The notes under the pieces are model-generated. The model ran no database searches. It was not told the origin of the DNA and saw only the letters and a list, made by a program, of their open reading frames with translations. From Nitrospira sp. (GTDB taxonomy: Bacteria > Nitrospirota > Nitrospiria > Nitrospirales > Nitrospiraceae), in NCBI GenBank assembly GCA_031315995.1, contig JALDRG010000010.1:62001-126000 (forward strand): a stretch of 64,000 bases of DNA. The letters run 5' to 3'. Shown piece by piece: positions 24,847 through 33,941 of the stretch. The first letter of the stretch is position 1. Each line of letters opens with the position of its first letter. Made by a program: the position numbers and the translations under genes.

Positions 24847-24888
24847 AGGAAGATTCCGCCGGCTGGGCTTATTCGGCGGAATCTTCCT
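24847..24888 (+). terminator. Strong hairpin after the FKBP gene
   Basis: A perfect 15-bp stem: AGGAAGATTCCGCCG at 24847-24861 pairs with CGGCGGAATCTTCCT at 24874-24888 around a 12-nt loop, starting 11 nt after the stop. No T-run follows, so it may act as a Rho-independent terminator of the stem-only kind or protect the mRNA 3' end. It also faces the end of the convergent DUF4832 gene. Confidence 0.65.
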
Positions 24889-24988
24889 CGGCGAGGACGT
24901 TCCCCCCTCTCATATCAACGACCGAGCCATCCCCGACAGAAATGATCATCTCCCGCTGCCCTTGATCTTCAGCTGCGTTGGAAACGAT

Positions 24989-26389
24989 TCATCGAATCGT
25001 CACATGCGACACCGCATACCACCGATCCGACCGTTTGCCCTCAATCGCCAACTCGACGTAGGGGGAGCGGGCATCCTCGGAGAGAATCGCGACATCAAGG
25101 ACATAGGCGCCGGACGGCACGGTCTCCGGCACCAGCACCGTATCCACCACCCGGTGCGCCGGCCCCGGCAACCACTCCTTCAGATCGGTAGGGCTGGTCC
25201 ACTGTGCCACGACCTGATCCGAGTTCGATCGCAACCGGTAGGCCAGCGGCCAGGCGTGATAGATCGGCGCCACCCCTTTGTTCTCCCACTGCGACTGGAA
25301 GACGAGCGACTCACCGGGACGGCCCTCCCAAGAATGCGTCATCTCTCGCAACACGAATCGGTACCCGATCTTCTTCAGAAATTCATTGAAGCGCGGTCGC
25401 CAGGCGGGAGGCACCGGCTTCGATTTCGCATTCAGCACGGAGAGGTGCCAGGCGAGCCCCTGCTCCAGAATACGGTTGAGATCAAACCCCCGATCGTACC
25501 ACTCCTGGATGTAACCGCAGACCTCCATCTGAACCGGCCCGCGCTTCCACGCATTCGCAATCACCGGTTCCTCGAGCACCGGAGGATAGGCATGCTCCAT
25601 ATGGTTCCAGTCGGGGCCGAAATATCCGTAGTCTCCGAAACAATCGCCTCGCCAGCCCGCCCCTCGCGACGCCGCATACTTCAGTTGCCCGCCGTGGAGC
25701 ATCACCAACGGGGTGCCGGCAAAATATTTGAGATACCAGTCGGTAATGGCGATCTGATTCGCCTCACTCGGAAAGAACGCCTTGCACTGGACTTCGACGC
25801 CCTCGCAGCAAGCCGTATTCCACTCGCCCCAACATCCCACGGAGCCGATATCCACATGATCGATATCGAGCGATCGGCCATACCGCTGACCGAACGCGCG
25901 GATCAGGCGTTCATGGTAGTCGAGAAAAATGGGGTGGTTGTAGTCGGGGAAAATTCCATCGGACTCCTTTACGCTCCCGACCCCTTTGTCGAGCAACCAT
26001 TGCGGCGTGCCGGTCTTGTACTCAGATACGATCCGAAGGGCGAGCGTTTCCCCCTTCGCCTTGGCCTGTGCGATCACGCGGTCGACGAGCGCGAAGTTGT
26101 ACTGCCCTTCCGCCGGTTCTAGCTCAGCCCATGGCCAGCGAAAGTAGGCCACGGTGGCGTGAGGATACTCCTCGGCTGACGGCGGATGCCCGAAACCGAA
26201 ATGGAAATCGGCCACACCCATTCCGGGGTTGTACAACACCTCGTCGATTTCGCGAGGCTGCACGGTGACGGTCCGCTCAGTCAGGTGCGCAACCGCAGGG
26301 TTTGATGAACCGATCATCGTATCGGCACAACCGGCGGCACCAAGCAACATCATCACCAACGCCCCACCGGTCCATGGTCGCCTCCGCAT
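24989..26389 (-). CDS. DUF4832 lipoprotein (glycoside hydrolase-like)
   Basis: 466 residues. The lipobox LLGAAGC (Cys about 21) marks a lipoprotein. The body has NPGMGVADFHFGFG, YFRWPWAELEPAEGQYNF (as in TIM-barrel hydrolases of the GH42/GH5 clan), HVDIGSVGCWGEWN with a possible acid residue, and a C-terminal DUF4832 beta domain (WENKGVAPIYHAWPLAYRL to YVELAIEGK). No activity has been established for the DUF4832 family to my knowledge; a polysaccharide-active role is inferred from the fold pattern. AAGGAGGGAG precedes the ATG, so the start is good. Confidence 0.8.
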   Translation of the reverse strand: MRRRPWTGGALVMMLLGAAGCADTMIGSSNPAVAHLTERTVTVQPREIDEVLYNPGMGVADFHFGFGHPPSAEEYPHATVAYFRWPWAELEPAEGQYNFALVDRVIAQAKAKGETLALRIVSEYKTGTPQWLLDKGVGSVKESDGIFPDYNHPIFLDYHERLIRAFGQRYGRSLDIDHVDIGSVGCWGEWNTACCEGVEVQCKAFFPSEANQIAITDWYLKYFAGTPLVMLHGGQLKYAASRGAGWRGDCFGDYGYFGPDWNHMEHAYPPVLEEPVIANAWKRGPVQMEVCGYIQEWYDRGFDLNRILEQGLAWHLSVLNAKSKPVPPAWRPRFNEFLKKIGYRFVLREMTHSWEGRPGESLVFQSQWENKGVAPIYHAWPLAYRLRSNSDQVVAQWTSPTDLKEWLPGPAHRVVDTVLVPETVPSGAYVLDVAILSEDARSPYVELAIEGKRSDRWYAVSHVTIR

Positions 26390-26586
26390 GTCTCCCTCCT
26401 TTCATGGATGCCGCTCTGTCAGCTTGCGTGCCTGCCTGGGGCTATCCCGCCCGGCTTGTCGATTCAGCTGTCCGACATCAAACGAAGTGACAACTCCCGA
26501 CCACCATTCGCCGGATGAAAGCGGGGATAGGGTCGCGTCGCAAATTATGGTAGGGTACGCGCCCAGCAGGGAGGAACGCCCTCGAT

Positions 26587-27471
26587 ATGCCGAATTGGTT
26601 CTCACAGTCTCCTCAATCGGACTCAATCGTCATCACCGGAGCCTCCACCGGCATTGGGTCGGCTTGCGCGCTGGCCCTCGACAAGCTGGGATACCGCGTC
26701 TTCGCAGGGGTTCGCAATCCCGTGGACGGTGAACGGCTCCAGCAGCAAGCCGGGCCGCGCCTCATGCCGATTCGCCTCGACGTGACCGATCCCGCCTCGA
26801 TTTCAGCAGCCAGTCATACCGTCGCCGCCATGGTGGGGGAATACGGCCTCGCCGGCCTGCTGAACAATGCCGGGATCGGCGTCGCCGGGCCGATCGAACT
26901 CTTGCCTCTGGCCGACTGGCGGCGGCAATTCGAGGTGAACGTATTCGGTCTCATCGCGGTCACCCAAACGTTTCTCCCGTTGATCCGCAAGGGACGAGGA
27001 CGCATCATCAACATGGGGTCCATTGCCGGACGAGCCTCCATGCCGTTCATGGCCCCCTATGCCGCGTCGAAACATGCGCTCGAAGCGATCACCGATGCCC
27101 TGCGCCTCGAACTCCAACCCTGGGGCATCCGTGTCTCACTCATCACACCCGGCGCCATTGCCACGCCCATTTGGGGCAAGACCAGAAAAGAAGTCGACGC
27201 GTGGGACGCGGCCTGGGGGCAGGACTACAAAAGCATGTACCAGGACGGCTTCACCCGCATCAAGGACGCGGCCACCGCGGCTGGTGAACAGGCACAACCG
27301 GCCGGCGTGGTGGCGGAAGCCGTGACGCACGCGCTGCGATCGAGATGGCCGAAGACACGTTATCTCGTCGGCTCGGACGCAGCTATCCGCGCCTCCTTGG
27401 CGCTGCTCCTTCCGGATCGCCTCAACGATTGGCTGATCACCCGGATCGTCAAGCTTCCTCCGCGCCGCTGA
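26587..27471 (+). CDS. SDR-family NAD(P)-dependent oxidoreductase
   Basis: 294 residues of classical SDR. IVITGASTGIGSACAL (TGxxxGxG), RLDVTDPAS, LLNNAGIGVAGP (NNAG), catalytic Ser in INMGSIAGR and YAASKHALEAI (YxxxK). The long C-terminal extension (DAATAAGEQAQPAGVVAEAV onward) is like the retinol/17-beta-hydroxysteroid dehydrogenase branch, which acts on lipophilic substrates. AGGGAGGAA lies 6-10 nt upstream. It converges on the next gene with 5 nt between stops. Confidence 0.9.
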   Translation: MPNWFSQSPQSDSIVITGASTGIGSACALALDKLGYRVFAGVRNPVDGERLQQQAGPRLMPIRLDVTDPASISAASHTVAAMVGEYGLAGLLNNAGIGVAGPIELLPLADWRRQFEVNVFGLIAVTQTFLPLIRKGRGRIINMGSIAGRASMPFMAPYAASKHALEAITDALRLELQPWGIRVSLITPGAIATPIWGKTRKEVDAWDAAWGQDYKSMYQDGFTRIKDAATAAGEQAQPAGVVAEAVTHALRSRWPKTRYLVGSDAAIRASLALLLPDRLNDWLITRIVKLPPRR

Positions 27472-27476
27472 CGCCC

Positions 27477-28268
27477 TCAGCGTTCGTTCAATCTGACCAT
27501 ATCGATGACCTGCCCCTGCCCGTCGAGATAGACCGACACCAGGGCGTTCGGGTCCAGCTGTTCAATCGCCGGCTGAAGCAGCGGACGCACGGGAAAGGAT
27601 TGAATATAATCGATCTTCATCCTGAGACGCATGCGCCCGTCACCAATGGTGACGAACGCGCCCTCCAGGCGGCGCCGCGGCGCGCGCGGTGAAGACCCCA
27701 TCGCCAATTCACGAGGTTTGCCCAACGAAAACACATCGACGAGCAGATACGCTCGATCGACGGCAAAATCGGCGGCTTCTCCGACCTCGAGGTTGGCGAG
27801 CTTCTCCATGGCCACCGTGCGCGCATAGAACCCTACATCCCGTCCCGTATCAAGGCGGATCGTCACCCGTTCCTTCTGAGGGTTGAACGATTTCCCCAGT
27901 GAACCTCGAAAAATTTTCGTGGGCGGCGTGATGGCCGGTCGCTGATAGGCCACAATCTCGTCGCGATCATTCACCATGATCTCCACCGCGCCACCCACCT
28001 GCAGGCCACGGGCTTCATCCCCGCCGGCTTCGAGCGAGAGATACCGCGGCGCCCGCTCCCCGGTGTCGACCTGCACACGATCGCCGGAGATGCGGCTGAT
28101 AGTGCCCTTCACAAGCCGGGCGCTCGGAAGAATCCCCGGCACCGGTTTCAACTCCTCAATGCTGAGCCCATGGATGAGCATCGCAGAGCTTCCGCACCCG
28201 GCAACAATCCACCCCATGAGAATCGCACCGATCAGAACAGAATGTTTCAGGTATTTCGCGCGCATCAT
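27477..28268 (-). CDS. Hypothetical lipoprotein
   Basis: 263 residues, family not recognised. MRAKYLKHSVLIGAILMGWIVAGC is a lipoprotein signal with the lipobox ending in Cys (the leader is given as two parts: MMRAKYLKHS and VLIGAILMGWIVAGC). The rest is mainly beta with repeating short strands (LVKGTISRISGDRVQVDTG, GGAVEIMVNDRDEIVAYQ, KERVTIRLDTGRDVGFYA), suggesting small OB- or SH3-like barrels. I chose the ATG at 28268 because GGAG lies 7 nt upstream. Divergent from the RMD1-like gene. Confidence 0.6.
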   Translation of the reverse strand: MMRAKYLKHSVLIGAILMGWIVAGCGSSAMLIHGLSIEELKPVPGILPSARLVKGTISRISGDRVQVDTGERAPRYLSLEAGGDEARGLQVGGAVEIMVNDRDEIVAYQRPAITPPTKIFRGSLGKSFNPQKERVTIRLDTGRDVGFYARTVAMEKLANLEVGEAADFAVDRAYLLVDVFSLGKPRELAMGSSPRAPRRRLEGAFVTIGDGRMRLRMKIDYIQSFPVRPLLQPAIEQLDPNALVSVYLDGQGQVIDMVRLNER

Positions 28269-28531
28269 GCCCTTGCTCCGTATTGACGATGCCAATCATA
28301 GAACAAAACGGGTTCAGGAGGCGAGGTTCGACGGTTGGAGGACGAGGACTGTTCATGGCTCATTCGAAAACTTGATCACCATCGGACATCCTTGTACCAT
28401 CACCACTCATAACAACGGCTGCGGGCCGCTTTGATACCGACACAGTGTGCGAACTGATCGCGGCGTATGGTGCGAACATCGAGTTATTCCGCAGCCTGTT
28501 AGGATTCTCACCCGCAACCAAACGGTCACTC

Positions 28532-29650
28532 ATGTCATCCTCCGAGGCCTCCCCACTGTCGATCGAAGAGGGGACCTGTTATGCCCTGTTCGCCTATGAC
28601 ATTGGATTGGCCATCAACCTCGATGAGGCGGAACGGCACGTCACGGCGATCAAGGAGCGCGGGCGTATCCGCCACAAGGCGCGGGCCCCGCACTATTTCG
28701 ACTATCGTCCCCCGCCGCTGCGACTGACGCAGGACACCGTCGCGCTGACCTTCGGCGAGTACCAATCGAGTGGCGCCGCGGAGGTGATGCTGTACGACTT
28801 CGGCGCGGTCACCGTCATGTATCGTATTCCGATCATCGGCTCGTTTGAAGGCCTCTTGAGCTTGAGCGAATCGCTCTACGAAAACGAGACGCTGCTGGCG
28901 GAATCGCGCCATCGCCTGGATCAACTGGTGCGTGACATCCATCCGGCGATCGAACGGCCATCCACCTCGCGTGAGGTCGAGGACTATCTGATTTTTTCCG
29001 TCGAGCGTTGCGAGCCGTGGGCCATCCAAACCTTCGAAGCGTCCTATGATCCACTGTTTGCCCACGTGCTTCGCAGCGAACGCACGAGGCTCTCCGACCA
29101 GGAAATTTTCGAGGCGACCTCGTGCCGAATCTCTTTCAGCCGGGATGATATGACCCTGATCGACTGGAATGCCGCGCTCGTCTTCGGACAGGACATGGAC
29201 GACGTGCGGGCGGTGCTGGAATTTGTGAACGTCGAGCTACTCGAAATGCGCGCCCTGGATGAGCAGCTCGATACGGCACTCGACCAGGGCTATGAAGCGT
29301 TGACACGGAAAACCGGCGTGACATCATGGCTGCCCGGTTCACATGAAGTCGCGCTGGCGCACATCGGACAATTGCAGGTCGACAGCGCGGTGCTCTTCGA
29401 ACGCGTGACCAACACGCTCAAACTGCTCGGCGATCAGTACCTGGCTCGCGTGTATCGATCCGCCTCTCAGCGCTTTCACCTGGAAGCCTGGGACGCCAGC
29501 ATCATCAGGAAACTGCAGACCCTGGAGAGCATCTACGGAAAAATGTCCGATCGGGCCACGACTCAACGGATGGAAGTGCTCGAATGGATCATCATCGTGT
29601 TAATTGCCATTTCCATCGCCGTTTCGTTCCTACCCATGGCCGGCCATTGA
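28532..29650 (+). CDS. RMD1/DUF155 family membrane-anchored protein
   Basis: About 372 residues. The DUF155 pattern is visible: MLYDFGAVTVMYRIPI (the Y-dF-G-aVtf strand), LESIYGKMSDRATTQRMEV and a single C-terminal TM helix LEWIIIVLIAISIAVSFL. Eukaryotic members (RMD1, RMND1) are mitochondrial inner-membrane proteins supporting translation; bacterial function is not settled. The start is uncertain: the frame opens at GTG 28445 and neither it nor ATG 28532 has a clear ribosome site. I chose 28532, just before the conserved part. Confidence 0.7.
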   Translation: MSSSEASPLSIEEGTCYALFAYDIGLAINLDEAERHVTAIKERGRIRHKARAPHYFDYRPPPLRLTQDTVALTFGEYQSSGAAEVMLYDFGAVTVMYRIPIIGSFEGLLSLSESLYENETLLAESRHRLDQLVRDIHPAIERPSTSREVEDYLIFSVERCEPWAIQTFEASYDPLFAHVLRSERTRLSDQEIFEATSCRISFSRDDMTLIDWNAALVFGQDMDDVRAVLEFVNVELLEMRALDEQLDTALDQGYEALTRKTGVTSWLPGSHEVALAHIGQLQVDSAVLFERVTNTLKLLGDQYLARVYRSASQRFHLEAWDASIIRKLQTLESIYGKMSDRATTQRMEVLEWIIIVLIAISIAVSFLPMAGH

Positions 29651-29772
29651 GTTGTGCGCGTCGTCCGGCTGAAATCCCGCTGAGGCCACCGCTCAATCGG
29701 CTCAGACTAGGCATCCAGGAACAGGTGTGCTAGAAAGCTCTGCTGCTGAACGCGACCATATGCTCCAAACCG

Positions 29773-30972
29773 ATGCCTCATTCGCTCATGACTAGATTGT
29801 TCCGCCGCGGGATCGGCATCCTCTTGGTCCTGACTCTCACCGGCTGCCTGTCTCCCCCCACGCTGAACCGCGCGGTTCTCGCCTATGACGACGCCATTAA
29901 CGACGCGATCTCAAAGCAGTTGCTGATCAACATTGCGCGGGCTCACCATCATGAGCCCATTCACTTTACCGGTGTCGCCAACGTCGCGGCCACCTTCGAT
30001 TTTCGCATCAGCGCCGGCGCGACACCCGCGCTGACCGGCGAACATGGCCGTACGCTGGTGCCTCTCTTCGGAGGATCGATCGCGGAAAACCCCACCATCA
30101 GCATCACCCCGATCGAGGGCGAAGAATTCACCAAACGTCTCCTGGCGCCGTTCCAGGAAAGCAAACTCACTCTCCTGCTCCGGCAAGGCGTCGACATCGA
30201 TCTCCTGTTGCGGCTCATGGCCAAAGAACTCCGCCTGAAGAACAAGGGCGAGGAAGTCGCCTATCGCAACAGCCCATCCGACAAAGACGGCTATGACATG
30301 TTTCGTAAGGTCGTGCTGCACCTCTCGGCGATTCAGGATGCCAACCGCTTGTATGCAGAAGTCTTGACGTTCGAGCGCACCTGGACCATTCCGGCCGAGG
30401 CGGTGACGGCGGAAGGATTCCTCGCCCTGGAACAGCAGTACCTGATTGCCTACGATTCCGTCCGTCGCACCTACATGCTGCGAAAGCCAATGTCCGGACG
30501 GGTCCTGATCACGAACTACGATCCCGCCACACTCCCGGAGACGGAACGGATCCGGTTGCACGAAACGGCGGATCAGCGGCCGGTCAACGATGTATCGTTC
30601 GACATTCGAGCCGGGCGCTATGGCGGAGACTGGCCCTTGCAGGGGGATTTCAGGCTGCGAAGCTTCAACGCCATGTTGAATTTCTTGGGACTGTCGGTCG
30701 ACGAGGACAAAGAGTACATCGTGGAGAAGGACCCGCGCACACCACCCGTTGCTGAGAATCCGGTAAAAACCATGGACCTGCTCCTTCTGGACCGAGCTCC
30801 CGACGAATCGGACCTGGCCGCACAATCCCACGGTCGCTACTATACGATCAACTCACAGGGGCCTCAGGCGCGCTGGAACCGCGAAGCCTTCAAACTGCTC
30901 TCCCAACTGTTTCAGATGACGGTCACCGACATCCCGCGAACCGGCGTGCCCAGCATTACGATCGCGAAATAA
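29773..30972 (+). CDS. Hypothetical lipoprotein
   Basis: 399 residues, family not recognised. Lipoprotein signal GILLVLTLTGC with Cys about 25. The mature part starts NRAVLAYDDAINDAISKQLLINIARAHHHEP and contains beta-rich and helical segments without a known catalytic motif; two regions, LLRQGVDIDLLLRLMAKEL and EAFKLLSQLFQMTVTDI, look helical. A second start is possible at ATG 29788. (The first block is quoted as NRAVLAYDDAINDAISKQ then LLINIARAHHHEP.) It precedes the DUF481 gene on the same strand with a 155-nt gap, both being envelope proteins. Confidence 0.65.
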   Translation: MPHSLMTRLFRRGIGILLVLTLTGCLSPPTLNRAVLAYDDAINDAISKQLLINIARAHHHEPIHFTGVANVAATFDFRISAGATPALTGEHGRTLVPLFGGSIAENPTISITPIEGEEFTKRLLAPFQESKLTLLLRQGVDIDLLLRLMAKELRLKNKGEEVAYRNSPSDKDGYDMFRKVVLHLSAIQDANRLYAEVLTFERTWTIPAEAVTAEGFLALEQQYLIAYDSVRRTYMLRKPMSGRVLITNYDPATLPETERIRLHETADQRPVNDVSFDIRAGRYGGDWPLQGDFRLRSFNAMLNFLGLSVDEDKEYIVEKDPRTPPVAENPVKTMDLLLLDRAPDESDLAAQSHGRYYTINSQGPQARWNREAFKLLSQLFQMTVTDIPRTGVPSITIAK

Positions 30973-31127
30973 TCCGCTCCTCGCAGGCCTCACCCTCGCA
31001 TTATTTTTCCCGGCTCCGTCTCTTGCAACTCTTCGGCGATTTCTATTAGGGTGGGCTGGCTCAAACAGATCGCGGCAACCAGCCTCAAATCGCAGTTGCA
31101 AGCCCATCTGTATTCCGATTCATATCC

Positions 31128-32153
31128 ATGCAGCGCCATCGTCTCTACCAGTCCCTGCCCTGGCAGTGGGTCACGCTTACCCTCACCATCTGGCTCTCGA
31201 CGCCTTGCTGGGCGGACGAGGTGTTTATGCTCAACGGCGACCGTCTCACCGGCACGATCGAAAAAGTAGAAGAGAAGATTCTGACGCTGCACACGGACTA
31301 CGGCAACACCATCAAGATCGACTGGACCAAGGTGAAACGAGTGACCTCCGACAGGTCCCTGAAGGTGCTGGTGCCGGACCAATCTCGGGATGTGATCCGC
31401 GATTTCTTCTACGGCGCGAACGGCATCACGGAAGTCACCGAATTGGGACCGGATACTCCGATACCCCTGGCGGACGTGACCGCCATCAATCTCGAACCGA
31501 TCAGGCTCGCGGGCACAGTCACGGTCGGAGGAAACAGCACTTCCGGCAACAGCAGCACCAAGGCCTTCAACGGCGCCACGCTCTTTACCTTGTATGCCTA
31601 CCGGCAGCGGCTGTTATTCGAAGGCAAATATAACTACGGGCAAGCCGGGGATCAGGTCACGGCCAGAAACTCATTGGCAAGCCTGAAACACCATTACTTT
31701 CTGAGTAAGCAAATATTTGTCGAAACGTTCGGCCTGCTCGAAAAAGACACCTTGCAGCAGTTGCAACTCCGCAGCACAATCGGCAGCGGCTTGGGCTATC
31801 AGTTCTATGAAAGTCCCCGCACCATCCTCTCGCTCTCCGTCGGTCTGGCCTATGTGAGCACACATTTCACCACCGCGCCGAACATCCAGACCCCATCCGG
31901 ACGCTGGGGGGTTCGGTGGGAACATACGCTTTTGCCCGATCGAGTCAAGTTCTTCCATCGGCATGAAGGGTTCTGGGACGTCTATGCCGGGAATGCATTC
32001 CGCATCAACGCCGACCAGGGAATTCGCATCACGGTCTACAAGAATCTGTTCTTCAACATAGAATATGATCTTCGGCTGAACACGCAACCGGCGCCGGGAC
32101 GGCAAAAGCTTGACGAAGCCATCATTTTTGGCGTGGGCTATGAGCTCAAGTAA
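31128..32153 (+). CDS. DUF481 family outer-membrane protein
   Basis: 341 residues. Signal peptide ending STPCWADE. Residues 28-115 form a small beta domain (EVFMLNGDRLTGTIEKVEE, LHTDYGNTIKIDWTKVKRV) seen in many DUF481 proteins. The remainder (VTVGGNSTSGNSSTKAFNG onward) is the YdiY-like barrel of alternating strands: RLLFEGKYNYG, SIGSGLGYQFY-type strands and a final IIFGVGYELK. Function is unknown; barrels of this family sit in the outer membrane. Convergent with the flavoprotein gene, 18 nt between stops. Confidence 0.8.
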   Translation: MQRHRLYQSLPWQWVTLTLTIWLSTPCWADEVFMLNGDRLTGTIEKVEEKILTLHTDYGNTIKIDWTKVKRVTSDRSLKVLVPDQSRDVIRDFFYGANGITEVTELGPDTPIPLADVTAINLEPIRLAGTVTVGGNSTSGNSSTKAFNGATLFTLYAYRQRLLFEGKYNYGQAGDQVTARNSLASLKHHYFLSKQIFVETFGLLEKDTLQQLQLRSTIGSGLGYQFYESPRTILSLSVGLAYVSTHFTTAPNIQTPSGRWGVRWEHTLLPDRVKFFHRHEGFWDVYAGNAFRINADQGIRITVYKNLFFNIEYDLRLNTQPAPGRQKLDEAIIFGVGYELK

Positions 32154-32171
32154 CCGCGTGGCCTCGGCCGG

Positions 32172-33449
32172 TCATGTCACGCTCGACGCCGCGGCACGGC
32201 CTGCCACCAGGCCGGTCGCCCAAGCCCATTGAAAATTGAACCCGCCGATCCGCCCGTCGCAATCGAGCACCTCCCCCACCACATACACACCGGGCACCAC
32301 CTTCGATTCCATCGTGCGAAAGTTGATCTCTTCCAGCGGAATCCCTCCGGCGGTCACTTCAGCAAAGTTCCACCCTCGATCGCGCACGACAGGAAATCGA
32401 AACCGGGTGAGGACCGTCAGGAGATGCTCACGGCCGGCGCGCGACACCTGCGCACCCGCCTGCTGAGGATCGCTTTCCGCCCAGCGGCAGAAGGCGTCGG
32501 CGCATCGCTCAGGAAGTAACTCGGTGAGCAGCTTCAACAGAGACCGCCGCGGGCTCTTGGCGATTTGGGCCAGAAACCACTCACGCGCCTGATCCGTCGT
32601 TCGGCCAGGCAGAAAATTCCCGTACAGCTCGACCGACTCACCTCGCTCCCTGGCCCCAGTCCAGAATCGGCTCGCATCCATCACCACCGGCCCGCTGATT
32701 CCGAAATGCGTCCAGAGCAGACTGCCCGTCCGCCGATCAACCGACCGGCCCTCCACCACGGTCTGGACCTCCACCTCCTGAGACAGCCCGGAGAGGCCCT
32801 TATGAACACAGCTGTCATCGAGGACCAGGGCCACCAGTGCCGGAACGGTCGGGGTTACCCGATGTCCCAGGCGGCGCGCAAGTCCGTAGCCTGATCCGTC
32901 GCTCCCCGTGCGCGGCAGGGACTGCCCGCCGGTGGCCAGAATGAGGCGCTTCGCAAGGGTCTCGCCCTGTTGATGGCAGATAAGAAACCTAGCCGTCCCC
33001 CTTGCGTCCGATACTTCTGCGCTGTCGAGGCGGACAATGTCCAAGACACGATGGTTCGGGCGGAGCACCACGCCGAGCTCCGAACTGCGAACGAGCAACG
33101 CATCGAGCACCGTCCGAGCCTTATCGGTTATGGGAAACAGTTTGCCGGTCTTCTCACGCTTGAGCTCGACACCGAGCGATGCAAACCATCTGACGGTCTC
33201 CTCCACCGGGAAGGCCGCCAGCACGTTGCGGACGAGATGGCGGACGCCGAAAAAATCTTCCGGCGTCACGACATGATGGGTCACATTGCAGCGGCCTCCG
33301 CCGGAGACCAGGATTTTAGCCCCGATTGATTTGGCACCGTCCAGCACTGCGATATCCAGACTCGGCCCCTGCTCGGCGGCAAAAATACCTGCCGCCAATC
33401 CGGCTGCTCCTGCCCCCACCACACAGAGATCGACCGATGCCCCTGTCAT
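32172..33449 (-). CDS. HI0933/BaiN-family flavoprotein
   Basis: About 425 residues. FAD Rossmann motif VVGAGAAGLAAGIFAAEQG near residue 10, family signature SGGGRCNVTHH, ATGGQSLPRTGSDGSGYGLA, and a C-terminal FAD-contacting block GEVLDCDGRIGGFNFQWAWATG. The HI0933 family contains NAD(P)/FAD-dependent oxidoreductases; the gut enzyme BaiN is a distant member, but most bacterial members have no assigned substrate. A GAGGAG precedes the ATG at 33449. A paralogue lies at 38793-40031. Confidence 0.88.
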   Translation of the reverse strand: MTGASVDLCVVGAGAAGLAAGIFAAEQGPSLDIAVLDGAKSIGAKILVSGGGRCNVTHHVVTPEDFFGVRHLVRNVLAAFPVEETVRWFASLGVELKREKTGKLFPITDKARTVLDALLVRSSELGVVLRPNHRVLDIVRLDSAEVSDARGTARFLICHQQGETLAKRLILATGGQSLPRTGSDGSGYGLARRLGHRVTPTVPALVALVLDDSCVHKGLSGLSQEVEVQTVVEGRSVDRRTGSLLWTHFGISGPVVMDASRFWTGARERGESVELYGNFLPGRTTDQAREWFLAQIAKSPRRSLLKLLTELLPERCADAFCRWAESDPQQAGAQVSRAGREHLLTVLTRFRFPVVRDRGWNFAEVTAGGIPLEEINFRTMESKVVPGVYVVGEVLDCDGRIGGFNFQWAWATGLVAGRAAASSVT

Positions 33450-33597
33450 CACTCCTCTTTTTGACGATACGGTAAAAGCCAGAGGCTGTTGCTGCCCGCT
33501 CCACTGTCATTCCTCGCCCATGGCAAAGCCCTGCGTCGCTGTGCCAAGATCGGCACAGAGGTTGAGACATCCCACTCATGTCATCCGGGAGATTCCC

Positions 33598-33918
33598 ATG
33601 CGCCCAAGCCTGGCTCGATTATGTCTGCTCCTATCGATGGGACTCCTGTGTACGGGATGCCTCCTCCCTCAACAGGGGCCGCTGGAGGAGACCCGGAAAG
33701 ACAGTGTGGTGTCCGCCGAAGTGATAGCCAAACTGACTGATGAGGGACCGGGCGACTTCTCCGGCATTCTCGTGGCCACCGACAGAGGCACCGTCACCCT
33801 GATGGGCACGGTACGGCGGGCTGATCAGAAGGCACGGGCGGCCGAATTGGCGCGCCAGATCAAGGGGGTGAAACGAGTCAAAAATGATCTGGAGATTCAT
33901 GCGACCGGTACGCCCTAG
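33598..33918 (+). CDS. BON-domain lipoprotein
   Basis: 106 residues. Lipobox LLLSMGLLCTGC, then one BON domain: VSAEVIAKLTDEGPGDF, ILVATDRGTVTLMGTV, ARAAELARQIKGVKRVKNDL. BON domains bind phospholipid or anchor proteins to the envelope, as in OsmY/DolP. GGGAG lies 7 nt before the ATG; the longer open frame starting at 33286 is antisense to the flavoprotein gene and is rejected. Convergent with the AsmA gene. Confidence 0.88.
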   Translation: MRPSLARLCLLLSMGLLCTGCLLPQQGPLEETRKDSVVSAEVIAKLTDEGPGDFSGILVATDRGTVTLMGTVRRADQKARAAELARQIKGVKRVKNDLEIHATGTP

Positions 33919-33941
33919 GCTTTGACGATCGTCGAGCCCGC

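Noticed and set aside
29700..29760. Possible sigma-54-like or sigma-70-like boxes before the 29773 lipoprotein
   Set aside because: No pair of boxes had acceptable spacing and consensus.
33286..33597. N-terminal extension of the BON lipoprotein open frame
   Set aside because: It is antisense to the flavoprotein start and would place the lipobox in mid-protein; the ATG at 33598 has a good ribosome site.
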